Shown: positions 1 through 12,342, counted from the first letter of the stretch. The stretch: DNA of 64,000 nt from Pilaira anomala (GCA_025716855.1 JAIXMQ010000057.1:1-64000), one strand, 5' to 3'. Numbers and translations are program-made. The notes: generated by a model from the sequence alone, not told the origin.

Positions 1-1931
1 AAGTGGCGATTGGCGTTACATTTATCCTTTTTGTCAGTGACGAGTTTTGGTGGGGATTATGTACATTTGACAAATTCATAGCAATTGAATTACACGGTTC
101 AATATAATTATTATGTTTCTCTTTGACTTGTTAATAATGAAGTAAATATTTTTTTTTTTTTTTGACAGAGAGATTTAACAATAATGTTTTGATAGAGATC
201 TTAGTACGGAAATTCCATCATCTCCTATACCAAAGAAAAATAAATAAATGAAACTATCAGATTGTGTATATAAAAAGATAGTAATAATATATTCAGCAGG
301 AGTATGCGGTATTTATGTTATTTAACACATATGGTAAACTATCTTGAAGCTAACGTAGCGTACTGTGGCACAAAGAAGGTCCAATTTTCTTAAAAGGTAT
401 TTCTATTGAGAAGCAAGGCCTTCATCATCTTTTTAAATGATTCCAGATGATAAGTAGGTAAAAAAAAAACAATGAAGTTAAAATTTTACTCTCGCTACAT
501 ACACACGCTGAAAATCATATTGCATTTTTCAATCACATTGAAAGATAAAATCTTATACGATAAATTTCATGCAAGAATTAATGTTAAGCTTATAACATAT
601 TTATTTTTCGATGAAAGTATCACGAGCACTTTGCTGTAGTAGCTTTTGCAATTAATTCATCGTCATCTCAAGTCATATCAAGATCTCAATATCTTTGTAG
701 GTAAACAATAAAATAAACACAATTATTACTTGACATTAGGGAAGTGATAAAAATACCTATAGTAGTTAAAGCGCAAGTGACAGCTTGTGTAGGCAGCAGT
801 AGTTAGACTTAACAGTCGTTTCACTCGGACTTTTCTTTCTTTTTTTCTATTCTATTTAAAGTCCCTTCATTCGTACACATGTTTCATACGTTTCTTGATG
901 AATTCATATATACCAAAAAAAAAAAAAAAAAAAAAAAAAAAGATACATATTTTAAAATATCGTTTATGTGCTTTATTGCATATACTTATTTTTCCGAGCA
1001 GAATGAACTTGTTATTTAAAATTTGAGTTGTATAATGTTCATAGCTTGGTTTTTTTAAAATAGGTCAAAAAGGATGTAAAAAAAAAAAAAAAAAGAAAAA
1101 GGGTGTAAACAACAATGCGTGTTTATAAATAGGAATACTATGGAATGATGACTAAGTTATTTGATTCGTAGATAAAAGAATAGTTCAATCTAAATGTTTT
1201 GTGTACGAGCTTAGAAAATGGTATAAAAAATATAGGAAGTTGGGTATTATTATTATTTTTTGCTTTGGTATCACTAAATCGATCAACGATCTTCAAATGT
1301 AAAGGATAAATATTAATGCAAGTTAGTGCATGAAAATACGAATTAAACGTTTCCATGCAAGAAAAAAAAAAAAAAAAGTGTTTTCTTTTTATTTTCTTTA
1401 ATAAAGAGTAGAAATACAAATAAAGTAATAAAATTGGTTATCATTACTCGGTAGGATTATCCAGAAAAAAAAACAAGAAAATTCAAGTCCGTCTAATTTT
1501 TTTAGTGTCATAGAAAAAAAAAAAAGAGATCTTGTTAAACGGGATTTTTAAGCTCTTATTTTCATAACGAAAATCCAAGTAAAAAGACAAACTTTTTTTG
1601 TACATGAAATATTTCGCACGCTTTAGTGACATTTTTAATTAGATAAATGGTATCAAGGTACACAAAAAAAAAAAAAAAAAAAAGATAAGAAAAATAGAGT
1701 GAAACCTTTCATTTTTAAAAAAAAAAGTTAAAATTAATAGGACAAGTTTTCTTTAGTTTCGGAAATGAATTTGATAATCTACTCAATATGACCATAAAAA
1801 GATTTTTCTCTATATAAAAAAAAAAAAAAAAAAAAAACGTAAATGAACTCTATTTATTTTATTTCCGCTTCTTCTCTCTCTCTTTCTCTTTTTTTTATAA
1901 CGAAAAAAAAAAATTTTTTTTTTATACCAAA
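1..1931. other. Intergenic, AT-rich, no gene seen
   Basis: Very AT-rich sequence with many A or T homopolymers (about 917-941, 1662-1683, 1817-1837). The only longer open frame (minus strand near 1138-1419) is low-complexity and has no recognisable family. A pyrimidine-rich CT tract at about 1865-1893 lies just upstream of the permease ATG and is a plausible leader or promoter element, as is common in fungi. I see no RNA gene. Confidence 0.6.
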
Positions 1932-3994
1932 ATGTTTAAAGGAAAAAGGACAAAAAAGAATGAATCGAGTAGTAGTCATGGAACAGAAGAAATTGATATG
2001 AATGATATGAATAAAAATGATAGAATGAGATCACGTAATACACCTACAGATGATAAAATGTCATCTACAGGTGAATTTTATGAAGATGTTGGTAGAGTTT
2101 ATAGTCGATCTGGTCAATCTGGATCGATTGGTGATGTGATTGATGATAGTCCTAAATTACAACGTGGATTAAAAGCAAGACATGTAAGTTTATTATTTAT
2201 TTCTATATATTGTGTTACGAATTATGTTAATAACTTGATAATAGTTGACAATGATCTCGTTGGGTGGTACAATCGGTACGGGTTTGTTTTTGGCTTCTGG
2301 TGCTTCTGTTGCAAACGCTGGTCCCGGTGGTGCTTTAATCGCTTATGCTTTAATTGGTATAATGGTCTTCTTTATGATGGAATGTTTAGGTGAAATGGTA
2401 AGAATACATTTCATAAAATATATTAGGAAAGTAAGCATCATATGAACTGATCTCTTTCTCTCTCTATTGTCTTAGGCTACTTTCCTTCCTATTTCAGGTA
2501 GTTTTAATAACTATGCTGGTAGATTTATCGATCCTGCTTTAGGATTTGCTTTAGGTTGGAATTATTGGTATAATTGGGCTGTTACTGTTGCTGTTGAATT
2601 GGTAAAGTGTTTTTATTTATATATATATATATATATATTCTAGTAACTAACGCATTTATATACATATATATTTACATAGACTGCAGGATCTATGGTAATG
2701 GCTTATTGGTTACCTAATATTCCAGGTGTTGTTTGGTCTGTTGTCTTCTTAGTGATTATTTTAGCATTAAATTTGGTATCAGTCAAGGGATACGGAGAAG
2801 CCGAATACTGGTTCGCTTTAATCAAGGTATTGACCATTCTTATTTTCCTTTTACTTGGTATCCTGGTCGATACTGGTGTTTTAGGCGGTGTTCATTACGG
2901 TGTCGAAGTATTCAATCGAGGTGGTGTTCAAGGTCTTGGTATCCTTAGTACCTTCTTGACAGCCGGTTTCTCTTTCCAAGGTACCGAATTGATTGGTGTA
3001 GCAGCAGGAGAGAGTGAAAATCCTCGTAAGAACGTACCTAGAGCTATCAAACAAGTCTTTTGGCGTATTTTATTATTTTATATTCTTTCAATCTTGATCA
3101 TTGGTTTGATTGTACCTTATGATGATCCTTTGCTTTTGAGAAGTGATATTACTGATATCTCAGTTTCACCCTTCACTTTGGTCTTTATTAAGGCAGGTAT
3201 TGCACCTGCAGCTCATATCATGAATGCTGTTATCTTGACAACTGTCTTATCTGCTGGTAACTCTGGATTATATGCATCAAGTCGTACCTTATTAGATTTA
3301 GCCAATGAAGGTAAAGCACCTAAATTCTTCCGTAAGATTACAAAGAATGGTGTACCTATTTGGTGTGTACTTGCTACTGCTGTGATCGGTATGCTTGCCT
3401 TTTTAACCTCGCTCTTTGGTGATGGTGTTGTTTATCAATGGCTTTTGAATATTTCGGGTGTTGCTGGTTTTATTGCCTGGTTAGGTATTGCTGCCTCTCA
3501 TTATCGTTTCCGTACAGCTTATGTTGCACAAGGATATAAAATAGAAGACCTTCCTTTCAAAGCAAGACTTTTCCCATTAGGACCTATGTTTGCATTTGGT
3601 ATTTGTTCATTTGTATTAGTTGGACAAGGTTATGATGCTTGGTCTTCAGATCCAGTTGATCCTGCATCTTTGGTTGCTTGTTATATTGGTATTCCTATTG
3701 TGGTGATTATCTTTGCTAGTTACAAGATCATTAAGAAGACTAAACTTATTCCATTACTTGAAGTTGATTTGGTTACTGGACGTGAAGAATTTGAGTAAGT
3801 TTTTTTTTAAAAATTTGTTTGTTTGTTTGTTTGTTTGCTTACTAATATATATATATATAATTTTTTTTAGTCTTCAAGATGAAGAAGATAGAAAGAAGGA
3901 AGATCCTTTAGAAAACGTCAGTATCTTTAGACCTTCTACTTGGAAACGTATTCCTTCAAACCTTAAATCTTGGAGAGATGCTTTCCATAATTAA
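1932..3994 (+). CDS. Amino-acid permease, yeast AAT/APC type
   Basis: Plasma-membrane amino-acid/proton symporter of the fungal YAT group in the APC superfamily. I assemble five exons: 1932-2183, 2245-2397, 2476-2601, 2680-3794 and 3871-3994, giving about 589 residues, the usual length for the family. The N-terminal tail is hydrophilic. TM1 carries the classical LTMISLGGTIGTGLF segment right after the first intron, and the middle holds the FQGTELIGVAAGESENPRK signature that is diagnostic of fungal permeases. About 12 membrane segments follow, then a short cytosolic tail ending in a WRDAFHN-like stretch. All introns are short with GT-AG ends, and frames join cleanly. The substrate (general or specific amino acid) cannot be read from sequence. 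The start is the first ATG after a CT-rich leader and gives a tail of normal length. Confidence 0.95.
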
Positions 3995-4684
3995 AAACAT
4001 ATACATTTTTTTTTATTTCTTATACATATTTATTTGTAAATATATCTCCCCCCACCCCCTCTTCTTAATAAATTATTTTTAGAATTTTTGTATACTACAA
4101 CATAAAAGTGAAATAATAAGGCTTCCAAACTTTAAAAAAAAAAAGAAAAAGTGAAAGTTGGCCTTGTTATTTTATTCATAATCCAAACATTAGGAACCGA
4201 CGTTCACAAGTATCTTCCACCAGCGAACCTCTAACGATAACAGAGACCCAGTGACAGGGACAACAGAGAATAATCCGTCAACTGTTGTAGATTTATTTTG
4301 TATCATTTCTGCAGTAAAAGTTGTTTCAAGAGGGAAAAAAAAAAAAAAAAAAGTTGTATTCATGAACAAAGGGATATCAATTAAATCAATACTTTTTATA
4401 TTATGGTAACCATTTTATTATTTCGTTTTTTAAAAGGCAAAAGTGAAGTTTAACAATGAAACTCATGTAAAAACAATCTGTTTAAGAGTACAATTAAACC
4501 ATAATAACTCGCTTTATAGATGTATTAAGAGTCTCCTTCATCACAAGTTTCTGTATGTATCACTCTGATAAAAGATGGAAACATATCCAAAAATAAATAA
4601 ATAATGGCTTATGTACCTTTCCAGAAATTAAACATACCATGTATTCATCCTTATCCGCACGATTTCAGAATGAAATAAGTGTTT
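3995..4684. other. Intergenic, permease 3' flank
   Basis: 3' flank of the permease with a C-rich patch near 4047-4059, then AT-rich sequence. I see no gene; fragments upstream of the decayed paralogue may be even more degraded parts of it. Confidence 0.5.
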
Positions 4685-4915
4685 TATGGAGAACTTCATT
4701 GTGAAATTGCATGTGTAATAGAAATAAGACCGATGAAAACACTCATGATGATGTAGTTAGTTTTGGAAAAGGATCAATGTCAAATGGCTGAAACTCTTAA
4801 GAAGAGACAACTTCATCGATAATATGATAAAAGCAGAAAAACTGAAAAAGCTTCAAGCGATTGGTAATATATTAATCTATGATGGTGAAACAATTGAAAC
4901 CTACTATGTATTCAC
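4685..4915 (+). pseudogene. Decayed relative of the 5.1 kb orphan gene
   Basis: Conceptual translation, with frame changes and stops, matches the C-terminal third of the intact protein at 5098-6051. It has a CVIEIRP-like block in place of CVVGCGEIKP, then a QMAETLKK block in place of RMAEFLKK, and finally IKAEKLKKLQAIGNILIYDG in place of the matching segment around VSELQTFGILVNGD. The order of the blocks is conserved. An in-frame stop follows the lysine-rich block, and frame shifts are needed to follow it. The copy lies less than 200 bases upstream of the intact gene, in the same orientation, so a tandem duplication with loss of one copy is the simplest reading. Confidence 0.65.
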
Positions 4916-5097
4916 CTTTCTTTGATTTATTTAATATATATCACAATGAATAAATTACTTAATAACCAGACATAAAATATCTAATTTGATTATACATTTA
5001 TACAACATATAAATAACGACTAAAAAAAAAAAAAAGTAGGTTACATGTAACTAATTTTTCCTTTCTTTTATAAATATATTACTGATATTAATTACAT

Positions 5098-6051
5098 ATG
5101 CAAGTGTACCCAAGGCAATATAAACTGTCCTTTGAAGAAATCCATCCAGTACTGAAAATTTCTGAGCAAGCACCTGATGTTGTATATCATATGAGAAAAA
5201 ACGAAGATACTTTCCATTCGAGACTATCACTCTCAAGTATTAAAATCGTACCTGCAGATCAATTCCCAGTACTTGAGAAGCGTAAATTTAACAAAATCCA
5301 AGTTACTATGTTTCATCATTTCAATATAGCGATTGGATTAAGAAGAGATATGATCCATGTTGAATCAGAAAATTTTCAAGAAAATCGTTTATTATTTTTA
5401 ATATTAACTCATGCCGCAAGCACTATCAAAGAGCATCATCTACAGGTTGAGAAGTACAGGTATCCAGTAGAAACAACATTGTTAACCACAAGTTTCATCA
5501 AGACGTATGTCCGAATCTTTTTACAGTTTGTGTTTTTGATGTATTCAAAACAATTTGTAACTTGGGAATCTGTACCTGAATTGTATGGAAGCTCACATTG
5601 TAAAGAACGGTTAGGATTTGTGTTGTGTGATAATAGTACTTGCGTTGTTGGATGTGGAGAGATCAAGCCATTAAATACACCTGCTAAAGTAATTGAAGAA
5701 GATCTATGCAGAATGGCCGAATTTTTAAAGAAGAAACTTCATCAACGTATGATTGATGCTGTCAAAGTCAGTGAGCTTCAGACGTTTGGTATACTGGTCA
5801 ATGGTGATACCATAGAGCTTTCCATCATGAAATTTGAAGAGAAAGAATACAAGTATTGTATTATCAAGACTTTAGTTCTTCCTACTACACCTTCAACGTA
5901 CACTCATATGCAAGAGACACTTGCTTACCTTCTTGGGTTTTTTGATGAAATAGAAAGATCGATCCATGATCAAAAGGGTATATTACGTAATTCAGATTTT
6001 TTTGCAAGTTTAAAGCCGTATTTAAAGCCTACTGTTACTTTTGATGATTAA
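5098..6051 (+). CDS. Orphan protein with nuclease-like D...ExK signature
   Basis: Single-exon open frame of 317 residues; I do not recognise a named family. The C-terminal half has a strand-like segment with Asp178, then a hydrophobic strand running into GEIKP (Glu188, Lys190). A basic helix follows (about 199-216), and then a strand GILVNGDTIELSI. A strand with D, a strand with E-x-K and a following helix is the usual arrangement of PD-(D/E)XK nuclease-fold domains, so a nuclease-like or nuclease-derived domain is a possible but unproven reading. The N-terminal part has no motif I can name. A decayed relative lies just upstream, suggesting a multicopy, fast-evolving family. The start is the first ATG; an upstream exon is not excluded. 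Confidence 0.7.
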   Translation: MQVYPRQYKLSFEEIHPVLKISEQAPDVVYHMRKNEDTFHSRLSLSSIKIVPADQFPVLEKRKFNKIQVTMFHHFNIAIGLRRDMIHVESENFQENRLLFLILTHAASTIKEHHLQVEKYRYPVETTLLTTSFIKTYVRIFLQFVFLMYSKQFVTWESVPELYGSSHCKERLGFVLCDNSTCVVGCGEIKPLNTPAKVIEEDLCRMAEFLKKKLHQRMIDAVKVSELQTFGILVNGDTIELSIMKFEEKEYKYCIIKTLVLPTTPSTYTHMQETLAYLLGFFDEIERSIHDQKGILRNSDFFASLKPYLKPTVTFDD

Positions 6052-6163
6052 AAATTATTAAATAATTTACGTACATTTAACTTGTCATTCAGGTTTGTTT
6101 ATAATTCACTCTTCACTGTCTAAATAAAATATATATAATTGTTCAATTTTTAAAGTAACTGCT

Positions 6164-6210
<47 letters not shown>

Positions 6211-6745
6211 TTAAATAGAGTCGTGTGAAATTTAGTTACGTTATATCATAAAATACTAAACAAAAGAAAGATGTGTGAAATTATAACAAATCTATCACAT
6301 TGTGATGTAGTTATTTGTGTTATGGTAGAAACGTTGTGAAACATAAAAAATGAATACATCGATTGTCAAACGTAACACACATGTGGTAATTGTTAAAACG
6401 TACTTTAGCATAAAATCAATTCATAAAAATGATTTAAAAGTCAAGAAAACGTTTTGTTTTGTTTTTTTTTTTTTAAAAAAAAAAAAAAGAGAGAAGCGAT
6501 TTTATACGATTTAAATATATTAGTGAAAATGAATGTTTGAAAGAAGAATAAAGTAGTCGTACCAAACTAAATCAGAAATAGTTTGGATCAATATTTCTGT
6601 AAAAAAAACAGAAAATATATATCTCCCGAGGTAAGAATACGTCATATCATACAAATATATAAACATGCACTGATTTTTTTTTCTCTCCTTTTTTTTTTTT
6701 TTTTCTTTTTCTTCTTCTTTTCAAATATTATAATAATAAGGAAGT
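6052..6745. other. Intergenic with (TG)n microsatellite
   Basis: AT-rich spacer between the orphan gene and the UCH gene. It contains a (TG)20 dinucleotide tract at 6166-6205 and homopolymers near 6463-6488. A CT/T-rich tract at about 6676-6720 precedes the UCH ATG and may be its leader or promoter. No gene seen. Confidence 0.6.
6166..6205. repeat. (TG)20 microsatellite
   Basis: Uninterrupted TG dinucleotide repeat of about 40 bases. Confidence 0.95.
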
Positions 6746-7068
6746 ATGACGCAAGAAGAGCTAATGATTGATCAAGAAAATAATGAGGATTTAGATGATG
6801 AACAAGTTACGAAACCAAAGCTTAGGTGGCTTCCTTTAGAATCAAATCCAGATGTAAGTTTACTTTTTTATAAGAGAAAAAGATCGGTTATTTAAATTGA
6901 TTTATTTCTTTAGGTATTGAATAAGGTATATAAAAGAAAAAAAAAGAAATAGGAAAGGATAATATACAGGGTAATTAAAATCAAGTATGTTTAAGATTAT
7001 TCATGAGAATGGAGTTGATCCACAATGGAGCTTTACTGATGTATTAGGTAAAAACGAGAGAGAGAGAC

Positions 7069-7116
<48 letters not shown>

Positions 7117-7806
7117 AACAAACAAATGAAAAATAATAATAACACAGTATCTACTCCAAAGGATTTGATGAAGAATCTTTATCGCTTATTCCTAAACCTG
7201 TGTCTGCCATGATATTTTTATTCCCAGGCACAAAGAACTACCAAACCTTTCTTGAAAAGGAAGAAGCACATTTAAAGACACATGAACAAAACATCAGTCC
7301 CAACTTGATCTATTTCAAACAAACGATATCCAATGCATGTGGTATGATGGCTTTACTTCATTCTTTAGCTAATAATGAACATTTGGTGGGTAGTGGATTA
7401 TTTACAAAGATTATTGAGGATACAAAGAATATGTCACCTGAGGAAAGAGGTGAGTATTTGGAAGGATGTCCAGCATTAGCAGAGTTACATGAGTATGGGG
7501 CAAAACATGGGCAATCAGAGACACCTAGTTTAGAGGAATTGTTTACAAATCATTTCATTTGTTTTGTTCAAGTGGATGATCATCTTTATGAATTGGATGG
7601 AACAAGAGCGTTTCCCATTAATCATGGTAAATCAACTGATTTTGTCAAGGTATGTTATTTTGTATAATATCTCTATTTTATTTATTTATTCACAAGTATT
7701 CTTTTGTATTGTATTGTAGGATGCAGCTAAAATTATGCGTCAATTCATTGAAAGAGATCCAAATGATAATGAGTATAGTGCTTTAGCATTTACAAAAACT
7801 GCTTAA
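6746..7806 (+). CDS. Ubiquitin C-terminal hydrolase, UCH-L3 type
   Basis: Cysteine peptidase of family C12 that frees ubiquitin from small adducts. Aligning to the UCH fold gives five exons: 6746-6853, 6914-6925, 6996-7047, 7162-7649 and 7720-7806, about 248 residues (human UCH-L3 has 230). The second exon is only 12 bases (VLNK). The joins are fixed by the family pattern: RWLPLESNPD, VLNK, then IIHENGVDPQWSFTDVLG. Catalytic residues are present: oxyanion Gln and Cys117 in KQTISNAC, His188 in NHFICFV, and Asp203 in HLYELDG, with 15 residues from His to Asp as in UCH-L3. The C-terminus ends with the family's ALAF-like strand, and there is no UCH37/BAP1-type extension. It is therefore unlikely to be the proteasome-bound partner of the RPN13 encoded near 49 kb. 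It converges on the Vac7-like gene (79-base gap). Confidence 0.93.
7055..7113. repeat. (AG)n microsatellite inside UCH intron 3
   Basis: AG-rich dinucleotide run with two ACAG interruptions, lying between the donor at 7048 and the acceptor ending at 7161. Confidence 0.9.
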
Positions 7807-7885
7807 TAATAGTAATAATAATAATAATAATAATAAAAAATCTTCTATAATAACTGTATGTATGTATATATTTTTTTGTTTTTGT

Positions 7886-9630
7886 TTAAAATGTAATTGT
7901 ATGATTACTACCATAAGCTAAGCAGAACCCTTGATCTGGATCTTCAGATACTTTTCCAGTCGTTGGATTTACACGAACCACATCACAAATAGCAACACTT
8001 TGTGGAGTTAAGAAAGGTAATGGTTTATATTTCAATACACCACGTACTACCAGACCATAAGGATATCGAATCATTCGAGACCATCTCTCATTACCAGATT
8101 TATCTGCACCAGGTGACTTAATACGTATTTGACTGATGGCAGTAACAGGGGACTTTGAGATAAGAGAAGAAGAAAAAGAAAGTGGTTCATCAAAATGATA
8201 AAATCCACCTAAATATTCGGCTGGATCTACACCTCGTATCATAGGCACTACTTGACTGAAAGCAAATACACTGATATCTGCATCGGCTACATGAACTGTC
8301 CAGAAATTAGCGTTCAAAGCATGAATATGTAAATCAAAGATGAGTTCCTTATCGGAAGAGAGGACCCGGCCCATTTCTACAGTCAAGTCCTTGAGTGGTT
8401 TTGCAAAGTAAGTGATAAATATAAATAGTAATAAGGAAAGCGAAAGGAAAGAGATGAAGATGGTTCGTATTAGACGAGAACTATATATACAGTGTTAGAA
8501 GAAGAATCATAACATAGATTTCTATTTCTTTTTTTTTTTTTTTTTTTACCAGGAAGATTTATGTACAGGCGTAGAAGATGGTGGATGTACCCTTCTATTA
8601 TTATGAGATAACAAATGTTGTGCTTCTTCATCATCTGTTGTATAACCACCATCATTTATGATATGATTTGAATAAACTTTTCTACCAGGACCTCTTCTTG
8701 TATGATGTACAACAGCAGGTGGGGTATCAATAAGATAATCATTATAATTTAATTTAGATTGGCTTGTGAAAGGATGATCCATCACATAATTTCTTAATTT
8801 AGGTCGATTCATCTGTTCATCTCCACTGCTATTTCTCTGTTGTTGTAATGTACGTGAATCAGATTTATTCTTGAAAAGGATAGGACGTAAGAGATCTCCT
8901 AGAAATCCTGTAGAACCTCTTTTAGTAGGTGGATCTGGTTGATTTAAGAATGAACGAGTGGATTGTGGACGATAAAGTGAAGAAGAAGTTGTGCGATGAA
9001 TGGTGTCAGTTGAATTGACATGGTATGTTGTATCGGTATTGTTTCCACTGTATGGGTATACGTATTGTTCATTTTCGTCCGAGTCTAAATAATAATAATA
9101 ATAAAAATGAATACGCTGTATAAATAATATATATATATATATATATATATTTAAACCTTCTACGTTAGAAACTGCGTCAACCAAGTTACGATGAAATACT
9201 TCTGAAGGAGTTGCAGTTCCACTCATGGGAGGTAACTTTTTTCGTTTGATGGCACGACGATCCTATATATAGTTTTTATTTTTTATTTTTAAAAAATTAT
9301 GCAAAAAAAAAAAATAAAAAAAAATAAAAAAAACTTTACTTCAACTTTAGGTTTAGGTTTTGTTAAAAGAGGTGTACTTTGACTTGGTAGAGTAGTTGGG
9401 GCAGCTAAAGTTTGCATGGTGACGATGGGTAAAGTAACCGAAGTAGTTAAAGGAGGGGATTTAGCTGGTTCATCTAGAGTAGGAGAAGGTGTTGAATGAC
9501 TAGTGGTTGGTTCATATTTAGCCTTTTCTATTGTCAAGTTTTTATCGAATGGTGCTGTTGTTGGTATACTAGAGTATTTTGACAAGATGGGTCGTTTTGT
9601 TGTACTTTCTTGATCTTCCGATCCACTCAT
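7886..9630 (-). CDS. Vac7-like vacuolar membrane protein
   Basis: Minus-strand exons 9630-9340, 9262-9157, 9084-8550 and 8480-7886 join in frame to about 508 residues. The N-terminal ~310 residues are Ser/Thr/Pro-rich and probably disordered and cytosolic. A single membrane segment (about residues 315-335, IFISFLSLSLLLFIFITYF) follows. The last ~165 residues form a lumenal domain with ELIFDLHIHALN, WTVHVADADISVFA and later strands. That pattern matches the C-terminal domain of fungal Vac7, the vacuolar scaffold that activates Fab1 PI(3)P 5-kinase. The tail-end domain is the basis of the call; the long N-terminus would not be conserved. An alternative is another fungal protein with the same LEA-like lumenal domain (for example Tag1). 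Confidence 0.75.
9128..9150. repeat. (AT)n microsatellite in Vac7-like intron
   Basis: AT dinucleotide run within the second intron of the Vac7-like gene. Confidence 0.9.
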
Positions 9631-9762
9631 TATGTATATATAAAAAAATAAGTGAAGAGAAAGAGAGAGAGAGAGAGAGAGCCAGAAAAAAAAAAAAAAA
9701 AAAGATTTTTATTTATTTATTTATTTTTTGTTGTATGCAGGATTTGTGTATATAATTATGTT

Positions 9763-10850
9763 TTATAAAAAGAGCTGAATTGTTTTAGGTGGAGGATTAG
9801 GTTCATCTTTTTGAATTTGAATTAAACGATTAAAGGGACACAAGAGATCAGAAGGATCAAAAAGATGATGAATGATTGGTTTACAAGCACTGAATTTTTG
9901 TTGTAATTGATGTCCCTGTTGTAAAAGAAATGTAGTGGTAGTTGAATTTCCATGTATATCAAGAACAGGTAATGAATCTAAATCAGGTAATTCCGATACT
10001 TTGGTGGATAAAGGTACACTGTATAATTTATCTGCCGTCTCAAATTTCTCTTTTTTCTTTAATGATTCTTCAAATGTTAATGTAGATAACGTAGAATAAC
10101 TTGTAGATGGATAAAGCATCACATATCCACGCATATAAATCAATTCATCAAGGTATTTTCTCCATGAACTCGCCCATTTGTTGGATTTGACTGTTGTTAA
10201 TAACGATACCTTAAATAGATGAGGTAATCCAGATCCTCTTTTAATAATCGCCTGATCTGTTAATCTAGCTGTAATATAATCATGAAATTCTCTCCAATGT
10301 TTTGGGAAATAAAGTGCTCCACCAAAACTTGTAGGTACTTGCATCAAATATGGACTATGATGAGGTGGTGATTCAAATACTTTTCTACCAGATGGATCAG
10401 TATCTAAAATACGAGGTGCATAAAGGCTGATACCAAATATATTTGATTCTTCTTTTCCTTCTTGCATTATCTTTAATAAGTTGTATTTAAGCCAAATGTA
10501 AAATGTAGATGAGACTTGTGTACGATCGTCAAGTAAGATACCGAATTCTTGGTCGTGTGCTGGATACCATGATTCAGTAAAGGTTTGCATAGGATGAACG
10601 CGTTGAATACGATGACGCATCTGTTTATTACCAAATGACCAACTAAGTTTGTTGATATACTTTGTAATTGATCTATCACTCTTCTCATCCATTACAAGTG
10701 ATAAGTCGACTGTATCGCCCATGTAATGTGATTGTTTCAGTTGTGTTATCATGGATTTAAGTACGTTTGAACGTTTTCCACCTGTTGTGATGACGATATT
10801 CATGTGTGGTTTATGCCATTCTAAATATATAATAAAAAAAAAAAGTTTAG

Positions 10851-10887
<37 letters not shown>

Positions 10888-12069
10888 TTAATATTACGTT
10901 GGAGGGTATCAAGAGAGAGGTCAGTGATCCAGGGTGTAATAAATGGAATATCCAATGTAGGAAAGCCAATGATAGTTGCGTTGGTATGTGTAATATCTTG
11001 TTTGTTTTCATAAATAATAACGCGTGGTACAATTTCATTTAAAAGTAGATCTAATTCTTGTTTCATAACTTGATGTACTTTGATATCACATGGTAAATTG
11101 TTACTGTCATCATTTGGTGAAATGACAGTGATGGGTTGACTCGTTTTAGCAAACTTACAAATCATTTCATCCAAGTTGGAAGAAGTTTTATAAAATAAAA
11201 GTGATTCTTTTGATAATAAATCACATTTAGATTGAGTATTTCCGGTAAATGAATCAGAAGAAGGTAAGAGAATAGATGGAATACCATATAAGTCAAAGAG
11301 TAATTGACTGATTTGTTCTGTTGGTGCTGATTTTACAAGTTCAAATTGAAAACGAGTTAATAGAAATATATCTTGAAGTGTAGGAACTTGATAAGCATAA
11401 GGTTGACAGATAAAAGAAGATTCGGATCCCAAGAGAGTATGATGAAATAATGGCGTATTTAATAACCGGAGTACAAAGTTGAAATAGCTGCTGCCAGGGA
11501 TGACTTGATTATCCAAGATAATGATGTTGTTGGTATTATCTGTAATATGAATATGATTATACCAAGTTTGTGTTGGGTTGACAGATAAAGTATGAGGAAA
11601 TGACTTGGATGCTAATTTGAGTTTTTCGGTTTCGGTTGTACAAATGATATGAATTTTATATAAAGAAGAGAAGTCTAATTGATTTGAAATTGAATTTAAT
11701 TGGCTTTCTAGGGTTTCCATGGTTTTAAATCGAATTAAAATTGTGATAGGTTGTTGTGATGGTAATGGTGGTGAGGCATATTGATTTAATGCGTCTAGTG
11801 TCAAATGAATATCTGGTGTTTCTTTTTGTAAGTTTGGTTTTTCTTAATAAAAAGAAAAGGTTCAGTGTGTGTGTGTGTGTGTGTAAATAAATATAGTCTG
11901 TACCTGGTAGTAATAATGACTCTAAAAGTGTATAGTTGGTGAATTCTGTGGTATCAAGATAACGTGTATAAGATTCAGTTACACTTAGTTTTAATACATG
12001 ATACACTAACACCACAGTTACCAAGGCACCAAGAGCACCTATTAAAGAAGACTTTACTCTTGGAAACAT
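9763..12069 (-). CDS. Type II membrane glycosyltransferase (GT-A type)
   Basis: Minus-strand exons 12069-11904, 11842-10898 and 10820-9763 join in frame to about 722 residues. Residues ~8-28 form a signal anchor (SLIGALGALVTVVLVYHVL), so it is probably a Golgi type II protein. Two similar GT-A-like halves seem present. The first begins PITILIRFKTMETLESQL; the second begins MNIVITTGGKRSNVLKSM and contains GILLDDRTQVSSTFYIWLK. That last block corresponds to the acidic metal-binding strand (usually EDD followed by VSP and an aromatic) of an uncharacterised GT2-like family known from fungi and plants. The later GALYFPKHW block fits the acceptor region. Substrate unknown. The gene shares a 273-base divergent promoter with the bZIP gene, and ends 133 bases from the start of the Vac7-like gene. 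Confidence 0.75.
10857..10882. repeat. (AT)n microsatellite in glycosyltransferase intron
   Basis: AT dinucleotide run of about 26 bases within the second intron. Confidence 0.9.
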
Positions 12070-12342
12070 TTTTTTTTTTTTTGAAATGGTAAAAAAAAAA
12101 AAAGAAAAGGAGATGAAAGAAGATGGTTATTTCTTTTTTTTTTAAAAAATTTATTATTTTAGATTGGATCGACAAGGAGACAAGAGCCCAGTAGTGCACA
12201 AAAAACCTCGGGTATTGAATATTCTCATTATTAAAAATACAACTTTTTTTTTTTTTTTTTATTTTCCTTTCTGTTTGTTTTATAAATGATGTAATTATAA
12301 TATGGAAAATCCTTTTTCGATCTCTTTTCTTCTTCTTTTATT

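Noticed and set aside
1138..1419. Open frame of 93 residues on the minus strand in the first intergenic region.
   Set aside because: Low-complexity Lys/Phe/Asn content, no motif, AT-run driven; probably chance.
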